From contig CAWIZE010000002.1 in NCBI GenBank assembly GCA_963840545.1, positions 372,001-436,000 of the forward strand: DNA of 64,000 nucleotides, given 5' to 3'. The translations under genes and the position numbers were made by a program. Shown piece by piece: positions 57,411 to 64,000 of the stretch. The notes beneath the pieces are model-generated. The model ran no database searches. It saw nothing but the letters and a program-made list of their open reading frames with translations, and was not told the origin of the DNA. Origin of the DNA: JAKAWQ01 sp963840545. GTDB taxonomy: Bacteria; Pseudomonadota; Alphaproteobacteria; Acetobacterales; Acetobacteraceae. Numbering within the stretch: position 1 is the first letter of the stretch; every line of letters starts with the position of its first letter.

Positions 57411-58112
57411 GTGCTGAAGCGCCTGGCGAGGGCCGGGTTCACGCAGGGGCTGATGGCGAGCCTCGTCGGCCTCTATCTCCGCTTCGCCCTCGGCACCACG
57501 CGCTGGCGCCTGCACGGCGCCGAGCACACCGCGCCCCACATCGCCGGCGAGCCGGTGATCGTCGCCTTCTGGCACGAGCGCCAGGCGATGATGCCGATGC
57601 TCTGGGTCCTCGCCCGGCGCGGCGGGGCGCAGCGCGGCGGGGCGCGGCGCGGCGGGGCGCGGCCGCGGGTGCACATATTGAGCAGCCGCCACCGCGACGG
57701 GCGCCTGATCAGCACCGCCGTGCGCTGGTTTCACGTCGATGTCGTGTACGGCTCCTCCTCGCGCGGCGGGCCGGCGAGCCTCCGCACCCTGGCCGGGCTG
57801 CTCGCCGCCGGGGACCACGTCGCCATCACCCCCGATGGCCCGCGCGGCCCGTGGCGCGTGGCAGCGCCGGGCGTCGCCCAGCTCGCCGCGCTGGCCGGCG
57901 TCCACGTCCTTCCCTGCGCCGCGCAGACCAGCCGCCGCGCCGTGCTCAGGACCTGGGACCGCTTCATCGCCCCGCTGCCCTTCGCCCGCGGCGTGATCGT
58001 CTGCGAGCCGGCGATCGCCATCGGCCCCGGCGGCTGGCAGGAGGCGCTGCCGCGGATCGCGGCGGCGATGACCGCGGCCGCCGCGGCCGCCGACCGGCTG
58101 ATCGCCGCATGA
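57411..58112 (+). CDS. DUF374 lysophospholipid acyltransferase-like protein
   Basis: A 233-residue protein of the DUF374 family found next to waaA in alphaproteobacteria. VIVAFWHERQAMMPMLW carries the catalytic His of an acyltransferase-like site, SSRHRDGRLISTAVRWF and VAITPDGPRGPWRVAAPG follow. It is thought to acylate lipid A or its precursor. The GTG at 57411 matches the usual start (LKRLARAGFTQGL). A 15-bp repeat (57615-57659) adds RRGGA units in a loop after MLWVLA. The stop overlaps the waaA ATG. Confidence 0.85.
   Translation: MLKRLARAGFTQGLMASLVGLYLRFALGTTRWRLHGAEHTAPHIAGEPVIVAFWHERQAMMPMLWVLARRGGAQRGGARRGGARPRVHILSSRHRDGRLISTAVRWFHVDVVYGSSSRGGPASLRTLAGLLAAGDHVAITPDGPRGPWRVAAPGVAQLAALAGVHVLPCAAQTSRRAVLRTWDRFIAPLPFARGVIVCEPAIAIGPGGWQEALPRIAAAMTAAAAAADRLIAA
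57615..57659. repeat. 15-bp tandem repeat, three copies, in the DUF374 gene
   Basis: CGGCGCGGCGGGGCG, once with A for the second base (position 57631), repeated three times in frame. Confidence 0.9.
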
Positions 58113-59425
58113 GCGCCCCCATCGGTGGTGGTCTGCCGGCGTCGCTCCCGGCGTCCCTCTGGGCCGGCGGCGCGCGCCTCGCCGCGCCCGCCCTCCGCCT
58201 CTGGCTCCGCCGCCGCCTCGCCCGCGGCAAGGAGCGTCCCGGCCGCCTCGCCGAGCGCCGCGGCCTCGACCCCACCCCGCGCCCCTCCGGCCGCCTCCTC
58301 TGGCTCCACGCCGCGAGCGTCGGCGAAACCGTTTCCCTCCTCCCGCTCATCAGGGCGCTCGGCCGTCAGGATCCCCGCCTGAACCTCCTCGTCACCACCG
58401 GCACCGTCACCTCGGCAGCCCTCCTCCTCGAGCGCCTGCCCGGGCTCGGCCTCGGCGAGCGCGCCCGGCACCGCTTCGTCCCCCTCGACGTTCCCGCCTG
58501 GGCCGCCCGCTTCCTCGATCACTGGCGGCCCGACGCGGCGGCCTTCGTCGAGAGCGAGCTATGGCCGAACCTGATCGCCGCCGCCGCCGCGCGGCGCATC
58601 CCGCTCGCCCTCGTCAATGCCCGCCTCTCCGAGCGCAGTTTTTCCCGTTGGCGCCTCGCCCCCGGCTTCGCCCGCCGCCTCCTCGGCGCCTTCAGCCTCG
58701 TCGCCGCGCGCTCCGGAGAGGATGCGCTCCGCCTGGCCCGCCTCGGCGCCGCCACCGCCACCGCCGCGGGCGATCTCAAGCTCGCCGCCGAGCCGCTGCC
58801 GGTGGACGAGGCCGAGCGCGCCCGCTTGGCCGCCCTGCTCGGCACCCGCCCGCGCTGGCTCGCCGCCAGCACCCATCCCGGCGAGGAGGTGATCGCGGCC
58901 GACGTGCACCGCCGCCTGCGCGGCGATTTTCCCGGCCTCGTCACCATCATCGCCCCCCGCCACCCCGAGCGCGGCCCGGAAATTTTTTCCGCCCTTTCCG
59001 ATCTCGCCCCCGAGATCGATCATCGCCGCCGATCGGCCGGCGCCGACCCCCCGCAAGGCGGCCTCTACATCGCCGACACGCTCGGCGAGCTTGGCCTCTT
59101 CTACCGCCTGGCGCCGATCGTCTTCGTCGGCCGCAGCCTCGCCGGCCGTGGGGGGCAAAACCCGCTGGAGCCCGCCCGCCTCGGCTGCGCGATCGCGGTC
59201 GGCCCGCATACGGAAAATTTTTCCGCCGCGGTGGCGCGCCTCGCGCGGGCGGGAAATCTTTTCCGCGTCGCCGACGGACCGGCCCTCGCGACCTGGGTCG
59301 GCGCCATGCTGCGCGATCCGGAGCAGGCGCGGCGCGTGGGAGATGCCGGTTTCGCCGCCTGCGAGACCGATGCCGGGTTGCCGGACCGCCTCGCCGCAGC
59401 GCTCCTCGCCCTCCTCGGGCCCTAG
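58109..59425 (+). CDS. waaA: 3-deoxy-D-manno-octulosonic acid transferase
   Basis: A 438-residue glycosyltransferase that adds Kdo from CMP-Kdo to lipid IVA at the inner membrane. The family start is LWLHAASVGETVSLLPLIRA, with the catalytic Glu in ASVGE. LLVTTGTVTSAALLLERLPG, FVESELWPNLIAAAA, LALVNARLSERSFSRW and, near the end, GRGGQNPLEPARLGCAI are characteristic. The ATG overlaps the DUF374 stop by 4 bases, and lpxK follows 5 bases after the stop. Confidence 0.95.
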   Translation: MSAPIGGGLPASLPASLWAGGARLAAPALRLWLRRRLARGKERPGRLAERRGLDPTPRPSGRLLWLHAASVGETVSLLPLIRALGRQDPRLNLLVTTGTVTSAALLLERLPGLGLGERARHRFVPLDVPAWAARFLDHWRPDAAAFVESELWPNLIAAAAARRIPLALVNARLSERSFSRWRLAPGFARRLLGAFSLVAARSGEDALRLARLGAATATAAGDLKLAAEPLPVDEAERARLAALLGTRPRWLAASTHPGEEVIAADVHRRLRGDFPGLVTIIAPRHPERGPEIFSALSDLAPEIDHRRRSAGADPPQGGLYIADTLGELGLFYRLAPIVFVGRSLAGRGGQNPLEPARLGCAIAVGPHTENFSAAVARLARAGNLFRVADGPALATWVGAMLRDPEQARRVGDAGFAACETDAGLPDRLAAALLALLGP

Positions 59426-59430
59426 GCGCG

Positions 59431-60411
59431 ATGCTGCGTCCGCCGCGCTTCTGGACGGGCGGCGAGAGGGTCCTGCCGGCCCTCCTTGCCCCGTTTGCCG
59501 CCATTTCGGCGCGCCTGACCGAGGCCCGCCTCGCCCGCCCCGGCTTCGCCGCCCCGGTGCCGGTGATCTGCTGCGGCAACGCAACCCTCGGCGGCACGGG
59601 GAAAACGACGCTGGCGCTCGATCTCGCAGAGCGCTTCCGCTCCGTCGGCACGCTCGTGCACGTCCTGGCCCGCGGTTACGGCGGAAAACTGCGCGGCCCG
59701 CTTCGTGTTTTGCCCGCCCACAAGGCCTCCGAGGTCGGCGACGAGGCGCTGCTCTTGGCCGAAATGGCGCCCACCTGGATCGGCGCCGACCGTGCCGCCA
59801 CGGCCCGGTTGGCGCTCGCCGCCGGCGCCTCGGTGCTGGTGATGGATGACGGGCTGCAGAATCCAACCTTAAGGAAATCCTTATCTTTCATAGTGATAGA
59901 TGGTGGTGCGGGGTTCGGCAACGGGCGTGTCTTCCCCGCCGGGCCGTTGCGCGAGCCGATCGCCGCCGCTGCTTCGCGGGCTTCCGCCGTGGTGCTGGTT
60001 GGGCCGGATCGTCGTTTCGCCCGCGCCCTTCTTCCCCCCGAACTGCCCGTGCTCACCGCCCGCCTCGTTCCCGGATCCCCACACTTCGCCGGCCGCCGCG
60101 TGCTCGCCTTCGCCGCCATCGGACGGCCGGAGAAATTCTTCGAAACCCTTGAAGAAACAGGCGCTAAGCTGGTCGCCCGGCATTCCTTCCCCGACCACCA
60201 TCCCTACCGCGACGCCGAGCTTTCCCGCCTCCTCGCCGAGGCCGATCGGCTCGACGCCCTTCCGGTCACGACCGCGAAGGACCGCGTGCGGCTTTCCCGG
60301 CCGCTCCGCGATCGCATCGCGGTGCTCTCGGTCACCCTCGCCTGGGACGATCCTGCCGCGCTCGCCCAGGTGCTCGGCCGGGTCCTTTCGCCCGTCCTCT
60401 GGCGACACTGA
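59431..60411 (+). CDS. lpxK: Tetraacyldisaccharide 4'-kinase
   Basis: A 326-residue inner-membrane kinase that adds the 4'-phosphate of lipid A. The N-terminal segment PRFWTGGERVLPALLAPFA is membrane-associated; the modified Walker A is GNATLGGTGKTTLALDLAER, then LARGYGGKL and VLVMDDGLQNPTLRKSLS. The distal part (FPDHHPYRDAEL; TTAKDRVRL) is standard. It completes a lipid A block with waaA. The stop lies in a perfect palindrome (CTGACATGTCAG). Confidence 0.94.
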   Translation: MLRPPRFWTGGERVLPALLAPFAAISARLTEARLARPGFAAPVPVICCGNATLGGTGKTTLALDLAERFRSVGTLVHVLARGYGGKLRGPLRVLPAHKASEVGDEALLLAEMAPTWIGADRAATARLALAAGASVLVMDDGLQNPTLRKSLSFIVIDGGAGFGNGRVFPAGPLREPIAAAASRASAVVLVGPDRRFARALLPPELPVLTARLVPGSPHFAGRRVLAFAAIGRPEKFFETLEETGAKLVARHSFPDHHPYRDAELSRLLAEADRLDALPVTTAKDRVRLSRPLRDRIAVLSVTLAWDDPAALAQVLGRVLSPVLWRH

Positions 60412-60419
60412 CATGTCAG
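60408..60419. promoter_or_regulatory. Palindrome before the GntR gene
   Basis: CTGACATGTCAG is a perfect 12-bp palindrome 16 bases before the GntR start, followed by TATAAG as a possible -10 element. It may be the regulator's own binding site. Confidence 0.45.
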
Positions 60420-60435
60420 CGGTATAAGAACACGC

Positions 60436-61131
60436 ATGATCCTGCGCGAGGCAGCCTACCGCGCCTTCACCGACCAGCTCGTGACCCGGGCGATCCCGCC
60501 TGGCGCGTTCGTCTCGCAGCGCGACCTGGCCCAGCGCACCGGCTTCCCGCTCGGCGCCATCCGCGAAATGATCCCGCGCCTTGAGGCGGAGGGCCTCCTT
60601 CAGGCCATTCCCCAGCGCGGGCTCAAGGTGATCGCGCCGGATCTGCGCCTGGTGCGGGAGGCCTTCGCGCTGCGCTCGCTGATCGAGCGCGAGGCGCTGG
60701 TGCAGTTCGGCGCCCTCGCCACCGACGCCGCGATCGCCGCCGAGGCGGCGGCGCTCACGGCGCTGATGGCCGAGTCGGCGGCCAACGTCACGCCCGATCT
60801 CCTCGCCCGCGCCCAGGCGCTCGACTGGGGCTTCCATGACCGGCTGGTCGAGGCGCTCGACAACCGGCTGGTCGCCGAGACCTACCGGGTGAACGCGATC
60901 CGTATCCGCGTGATGATGCCCGAGCGGGTGACCCTCTCGGCCCCGTTCCTCGGGGCGGCCCTTGCCCAGCATTCGGCGATCGTCGCCGCCCTCGCCCGCC
61001 GCGACCAGGAAGCCGCGCTGGCCGCGCTTGACCGGCACATCGAAAGCGCGCGACGCCGGGCGCTCGCAATCGAATCCCCCACGCTGCCCGGGGAGGGGCC
61101 CGAGGAAGGGGCGGCATCGCAGGAACGCTGA
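60436..61131 (+). CDS. GntR-family transcriptional regulator (FCD type)
   Basis: A 231-residue regulator: winged helix AAYRAFTDQLVTRAIPPGAF and VSQRDLAQRTGFPLGAIREM in residues 5-75, then an all-helical FCD effector domain with FHDRLVEALDNRLV and HSAIVAALARRDQEAALAAL, where the metal-binding His residues lie. It precedes a sugar-type ABC transporter by 28 bases on the same strand and probably controls it. Confidence 0.9.
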   Translation: MILREAAYRAFTDQLVTRAIPPGAFVSQRDLAQRTGFPLGAIREMIPRLEAEGLLQAIPQRGLKVIAPDLRLVREAFALRSLIEREALVQFGALATDAAIAAEAAALTALMAESAANVTPDLLARAQALDWGFHDRLVEALDNRLVAETYRVNAIRIRVMMPERVTLSAPFLGAALAQHSAIVAALARRDQEAALAALDRHIESARRRALAIESPTLPGEGPEEGAASQER

Positions 61132-61159
61132 ACGGATACAATCGGAGGAGGAAAAATCC

Positions 61160-62455
61160 ATGCCACGTTTTTTGCGTGAGGCCGCGCTCGGCCTCGCCGT
61201 CTGGCTCGGGCTCGCCGCGACGGCCGCCGCCGCGCCCGTCACCGTCACGCTGTGGTCCTGGAGCCCGGTCACACCGACCATGATGGCGATGGTCGCCGCG
61301 ATCGAAAAGGCGCACCCGGACATCCGGATCGACGCCACCATCCAGCCGCACACCGCCTATTTCACCGCGATCAAGGCGGCGCAGGCGTCCGGCACGCTGC
61401 CCGACCTGATCGGCCTCCCGCCCGGCGCCTTCACCCAGGAGTACCGGCCCGACCTCCAGCCGCTCGACGCGATCGCCGCCGGCGCCTGGGGCGCGGACTG
61501 GCAGAAGAATTTCGCGCCCGCGCTGCTCACCCAGGCGCGCCTCGGCAACCCCAAGGGCGACGCGAACTTCTACATGCTGCCGCAGGAGGCGGAGGTCCTG
61601 AACCTGTGGTTCAGCCGCGCGGCCTTCGCCAAGGCCGGCATCGCCGCACCTCCGGCGAGCTTCGACGAACTGGTGGCGGACGCGGCCAAGCTCCACAAGG
61701 CAGGCTTCATCGGCTTCTACCAGGGCGGCGGCACCGGGCTCTTCGACAATTGGGTGTTCATGCAGATCGCGGCTCAGACCGATCTCGCTGACCTGCTCGC
61801 CGCCGAGAACGGCGCGCCGGTCTGGGAGAAGCCCGGCATGCTCGCCGCCGCCCGGGCCTGGCAACAGCTCTTCACCCGCCACGTGGTGCAGGCCGGGGCG
61901 CTCGCGGCGCTGCAATACCCGACCGGGGCGAACCTCTTCGCCGCCGACCGCGTCGGCATGATCTCGCTCGGCTCGTGGTGGCTGCAAGAAACCCATCTCT
62001 CCACCAACCCTTCGCTCGCCACCATGTCGGGCTACGGCAAGCTTTTCTTCCCCGCGCTCACGGAAGGCGGGAGCGCCAGCCCACCGCTTGGCGGGGTCGA
62101 TATCGGCTGGGGGATGACGAAGAACGCCGCAAAGTCCCCCGCGGTCGAGGCAGCGGCACGGACCGTGCTGAAGGAGCTGATCAGCGGCGCCGGCGAGCAG
62201 GTGGCGCTCGACCAGCTCAACGACCTGCCGGCCTTCGCCGGCATGCAGCCCTCGGCGCCGCTCAGCCCGCACCTCAAGGCGCTCTACGACACCTACATCC
62301 AGGAGCTCGCGCTCGCCCATCCGCACCAGATCGGCAATCCGGTCGTCTTCGATACGCTCGCCGCCAATCTGCAGGCGATCGGCGCCGGCACGAAAACGCC
62401 GGAGGCGGCGATGCAGGCGGTGCAGAAAGTCGCGACCGCGCAGGCCGCGAACTAG
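61160..62455 (+). CDS. Sugar-type ABC transporter substrate-binding protein (SBP family 1)
   Basis: A 431-residue extracellular protein with signal peptide (EAALGLAVWLGLAATAAAA) and GGAGGAGG before the ATG. VTVTLWSWSPVTPTMMAMVA, FTAIKAAQASGTLPDLIGLP and AEVLNLWFSRAAFAKAG are family 1 features for mono- or oligosaccharides and glycerol phosphodiesters. Permease genes follow at 62465 and 63408. The actual sugar is not predictable. Confidence 0.92.
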   Translation: MPRFLREAALGLAVWLGLAATAAAAPVTVTLWSWSPVTPTMMAMVAAIEKAHPDIRIDATIQPHTAYFTAIKAAQASGTLPDLIGLPPGAFTQEYRPDLQPLDAIAAGAWGADWQKNFAPALLTQARLGNPKGDANFYMLPQEAEVLNLWFSRAAFAKAGIAAPPASFDELVADAAKLHKAGFIGFYQGGGTGLFDNWVFMQIAAQTDLADLLAAENGAPVWEKPGMLAAARAWQQLFTRHVVQAGALAALQYPTGANLFAADRVGMISLGSWWLQETHLSTNPSLATMSGYGKLFFPALTEGGSASPPLGGVDIGWGMTKNAAKSPAVEAAARTVLKELISGAGEQVALDQLNDLPAFAGMQPSAPLSPHLKALYDTYIQELALAHPHQIGNPVVFDTLAANLQAIGAGTKTPEAAMQAVQKVATAQAAN

Positions 62456-62464
62456 CTCACGCCA

Positions 62465-63421
62465 ATGGCGGCACCGACGATGGCCGCGGGGGCCTCGCTC
62501 CCGCGGCCGCGCCCCGCGTCCCGCCGTGCCCGCGTGCTGGGTGCCGGGCGGGTTGCGGCGGCGCTCTACGTCGCGCCGGCGGCCGTGCTCTTCGTCGCCT
62601 TCATCCTGCTGCCGATCCTCTCCAACATCGGAGCGAGCCTCGCCGGCCCGCACGGGCGCCTCGGCTTCGCCAACTACACGACGGCCGCCCACGACCCGGT
62701 CTTCTGGACCGCGCTCGAGAATTCGCTGATCTGGGTCGTGCTCTCGCTCGCCCTCGAGATCGCCGCCGGCTTCGCGCTCGCCGTGCTGATCGAGCTCTAC
62801 CTGCCGCGCGGCCGGGCGATTTTTCGCACGCTTCTCTTCCTGCCGATGGTGATCACGCCTTCGGTGATCGCGCTCGTCTTCACCACCCTCTATGCGCCCG
62901 ATTACGGCCTGCTCTTCGGCATCTTCAACTGGCTCGGCCTCGCCGGCTATTTTCCCGCTCTGCTCGGCACGCCGGCGACCGCGACGCTTGCCATCATCGT
63001 CGTCAATGTCTGGCAATGGTCGGGCTTCTTCGTGCTGATGTACTGCGTCGGCATCGCGGCGATCGACCGCGCGCTGCTCGACGCCGCGGCGATCGACGGG
63101 GCGCGCGGCTTCGGGCGCATCCGTCTCATCATCTGGCCGCTCTGCCGCGGCACCACCGTCTCGCTCGTCGTGCTCGGCACCATCCAGGCGCTGCAGCAAT
63201 TCCCGCTGATCTATCTGATGACAGAGGGCGGGCCGGCGAACGCTTCGCAGACGCTCGCGACCTACATCTTCCAGACCGGTTTTTCGGAGAACGAGATGCC
63301 CTACGCCTCCGCCGTCGCGGTGGTGCTCTTCGTGCTCGCCCTCCTCCTGGTCGCGCTCGAATACGGGCTCGCGGGCGCCAGCCTCACCCCCTCCTCGCGC
63401 CGGCGCGATGTCCGGGCCTGA
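62465..63421 (+). CDS. Sugar-type ABC transporter permease (MalF/UgpA-like)
   Basis: A 318-residue permease with about six helices (VAAALYVAPAAVLFVAFILL, LFLPMVITPSVIALVFTTLY, VNVWQWSGFFVLMYCVG). The EAA loop reads AIDRALLDAAAIDGARGFGR followed by IRLIIWPLCRG. It starts 9 bases after the binding-protein gene. Its last 14 bases overlap the next permease. Confidence 0.92.
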   Translation: MAAPTMAAGASLPRPRPASRRARVLGAGRVAAALYVAPAAVLFVAFILLPILSNIGASLAGPHGRLGFANYTTAAHDPVFWTALENSLIWVVLSLALEIAAGFALAVLIELYLPRGRAIFRTLLFLPMVITPSVIALVFTTLYAPDYGLLFGIFNWLGLAGYFPALLGTPATATLAIIVVNVWQWSGFFVLMYCVGIAAIDRALLDAAAIDGARGFGRIRLIIWPLCRGTTVSLVVLGTIQALQQFPLIYLMTEGGPANASQTLATYIFQTGFSENEMPYASAVAVVLFVLALLLVALEYGLAGASLTPSSRRRDVRA

Positions 63422-64000
63422 GCGGCATGCGCGCCGGCTCGCGCTGGTCCTGCTGCTCGCCGCCACCGCGGCGAGCCTGCTGCCCAGCATCTACATGGTG
63501 GACATCTCGCTCCGCGACAGCACCGAGAGCTTCGCCCCTGTCCTCTTCGCGCCACACCCCATCCTCGACAATTATGCCGCGGTGCTCGGAAGCGGCGGGC
63601 TCGGCCGCTTCTTCCTCAACAGCGTCATCATCTCGGTGGGCAGCGTCGTGCTCACGCTGATCGCCGCCACGTTTCTCTCATTCGCCATCGCGCGGCTGAA
63701 AATCCGCGGCGGGCGCCTCATTCTCCTTGCCGTGCTCTCGGCGCTGCTGCTGCCGCTCGCCTCGCTCCTCATCCCGATCACCGTGCTGCTCAGGCATCTC
63801 GCGCTGACCAACACCTATCTCGGCCTGATCGGTCCGTTCGCGGCACTCGGCATTCCTTTCGCCACGGTGATCCTCAAGGAGGCGATGGAAGCGATCCCGG
63901 ACGAGCTCGAGGAGGCAGCGACGATCGACGGCGCCTCGAGCCTCACCCTGCTGGTGCGCATCGTCACCCCGCTCATTCGCTCGGCGCTGATCGTCGTCGC
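63408..64000 (+). CDS. Sugar-type ABC transporter permease (MalG/UgpE-like), cut by window edge
   Basis: The frame opens at ATG 63408 (MSGPERHARRLALVLLLAAT) inside the end of the MalF-like gene and is open to the last base. It contains SIYMVDISLRDSTESFAP, transmembrane stretches and the EAA loop EAMEAIPDELEEAATIDGAS. Typical MalG proteins are about 280 residues, so roughly 80 residues lie beyond the window, probably followed by the ATPase gene. Confidence 0.92.
   Translation, partial: MSGPERHARRLALVLLLAATAASLLPSIYMVDISLRDSTESFAPVLFAPHPILDNYAAVLGSGGLGRFFLNSVIISVGSVVLTLIAATFLSFAIARLKIRGGRLILLAVLSALLLPLASLLIPITVLLRHLALTNTYLGLIGPFAALGIPFATVILKEAMEAIPDELEEAATIDGASSLTLLVRIVTPLIRSALIVV

Overview
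The window is a 64 kb piece of a very GC-rich (roughly 70 % by eye) Gram-negative chromosome. The gene content fits an alphaproteobacterium, most likely of the Acetobacteraceae/Rhodospirillales type: an lptC-lptA-lptB-rpoN-hpf block with kdsD in front, a waaA-lpxK lipid A block, an AtmA-type ABC exporter, an NDUFA9-like protein and opine-oxidase-like enzymes. The family assignment is inference from gene order and composition; no rRNA or other firm marker is present. Genes are tightly packed and many pairs share ATGA or GTGA overlaps.

Layout. 0-2.5 kb: fatty acyl-CoA catabolism (two acyl-CoA dehydrogenases around an enoyl-CoA hydratase/isomerase). 2.5-4.7 kb: acetate kinase and a phosphate acyltransferase. 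4.9-10.8 kb, minus strand: kdsD, lptC, lptA, lptB, rpoN, hpf. 11-12.8 kb: a B12-binding radical SAM protein. 12.9-17.4 kb: an accessory stretch, partly lower in GC, carrying four toxin-antitoxin loci (two broken) and small unknown genes. 17.5-27.8 kb: RNase D-like exonuclease with tRNA-Leu(CAG), NDUFA9-like protein, rpmB, ABC exporter, Nudix hydrolase, large YfhO-like membrane protein, ChaC-like protein, azoreductase and its divergent LysR regulator. 27.9-37.3 kb, minus strand: an amino-acid-type ABC ATPase coupled to a TAXI receptor, an ATP-grasp/GNAT fusion, a HIT protein and a full oligopeptide-type ABC transporter. 37.4-43 kb: a cupin with an internal repeat expansion, a broken methyltransferase and a 1065-residue cyclase/AAA/TPR protein. 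43-50 kb: an amine-catabolism cluster (opine-oxidase-like A and B flavoproteins, a trans-sulfuration enzyme, a Rieske oxygenase, and a divergent solute-binding protein). 50.3-52.9 kb: a lower-GC two-gene DUF262 + HEPN module (candidate defence system) next to a VapBC pair. 53-57.3 kb: a GFA-type protein and two more flavin oxidoreductases. 57.4-60.4 kb: lipid A/core genes (DUF374 acyltransferase, waaA, lpxK). 60.4-64 kb: a GntR regulator followed by a sugar-type ABC transporter that runs off the end.

Two themes cut across the annotation. First, short tandem duplications of 12-20 bp are very common. Most lie in coding regions and are multiples of three, so they read as expanded peptide repeats; one 20-bp duplication instead puts a signal peptide out of frame with its likely start. 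Second, several otherwise well-conserved genes (methyltransferase twice, Rieske oxygenase, DUF262 protein) are each restored to one frame by removing one base from a doublet. This may be real decay, but the uniform pattern also fits sequencing or assembly error. Dispersed hairpin-forming repeats sit at gene ends and often contain stop codons.
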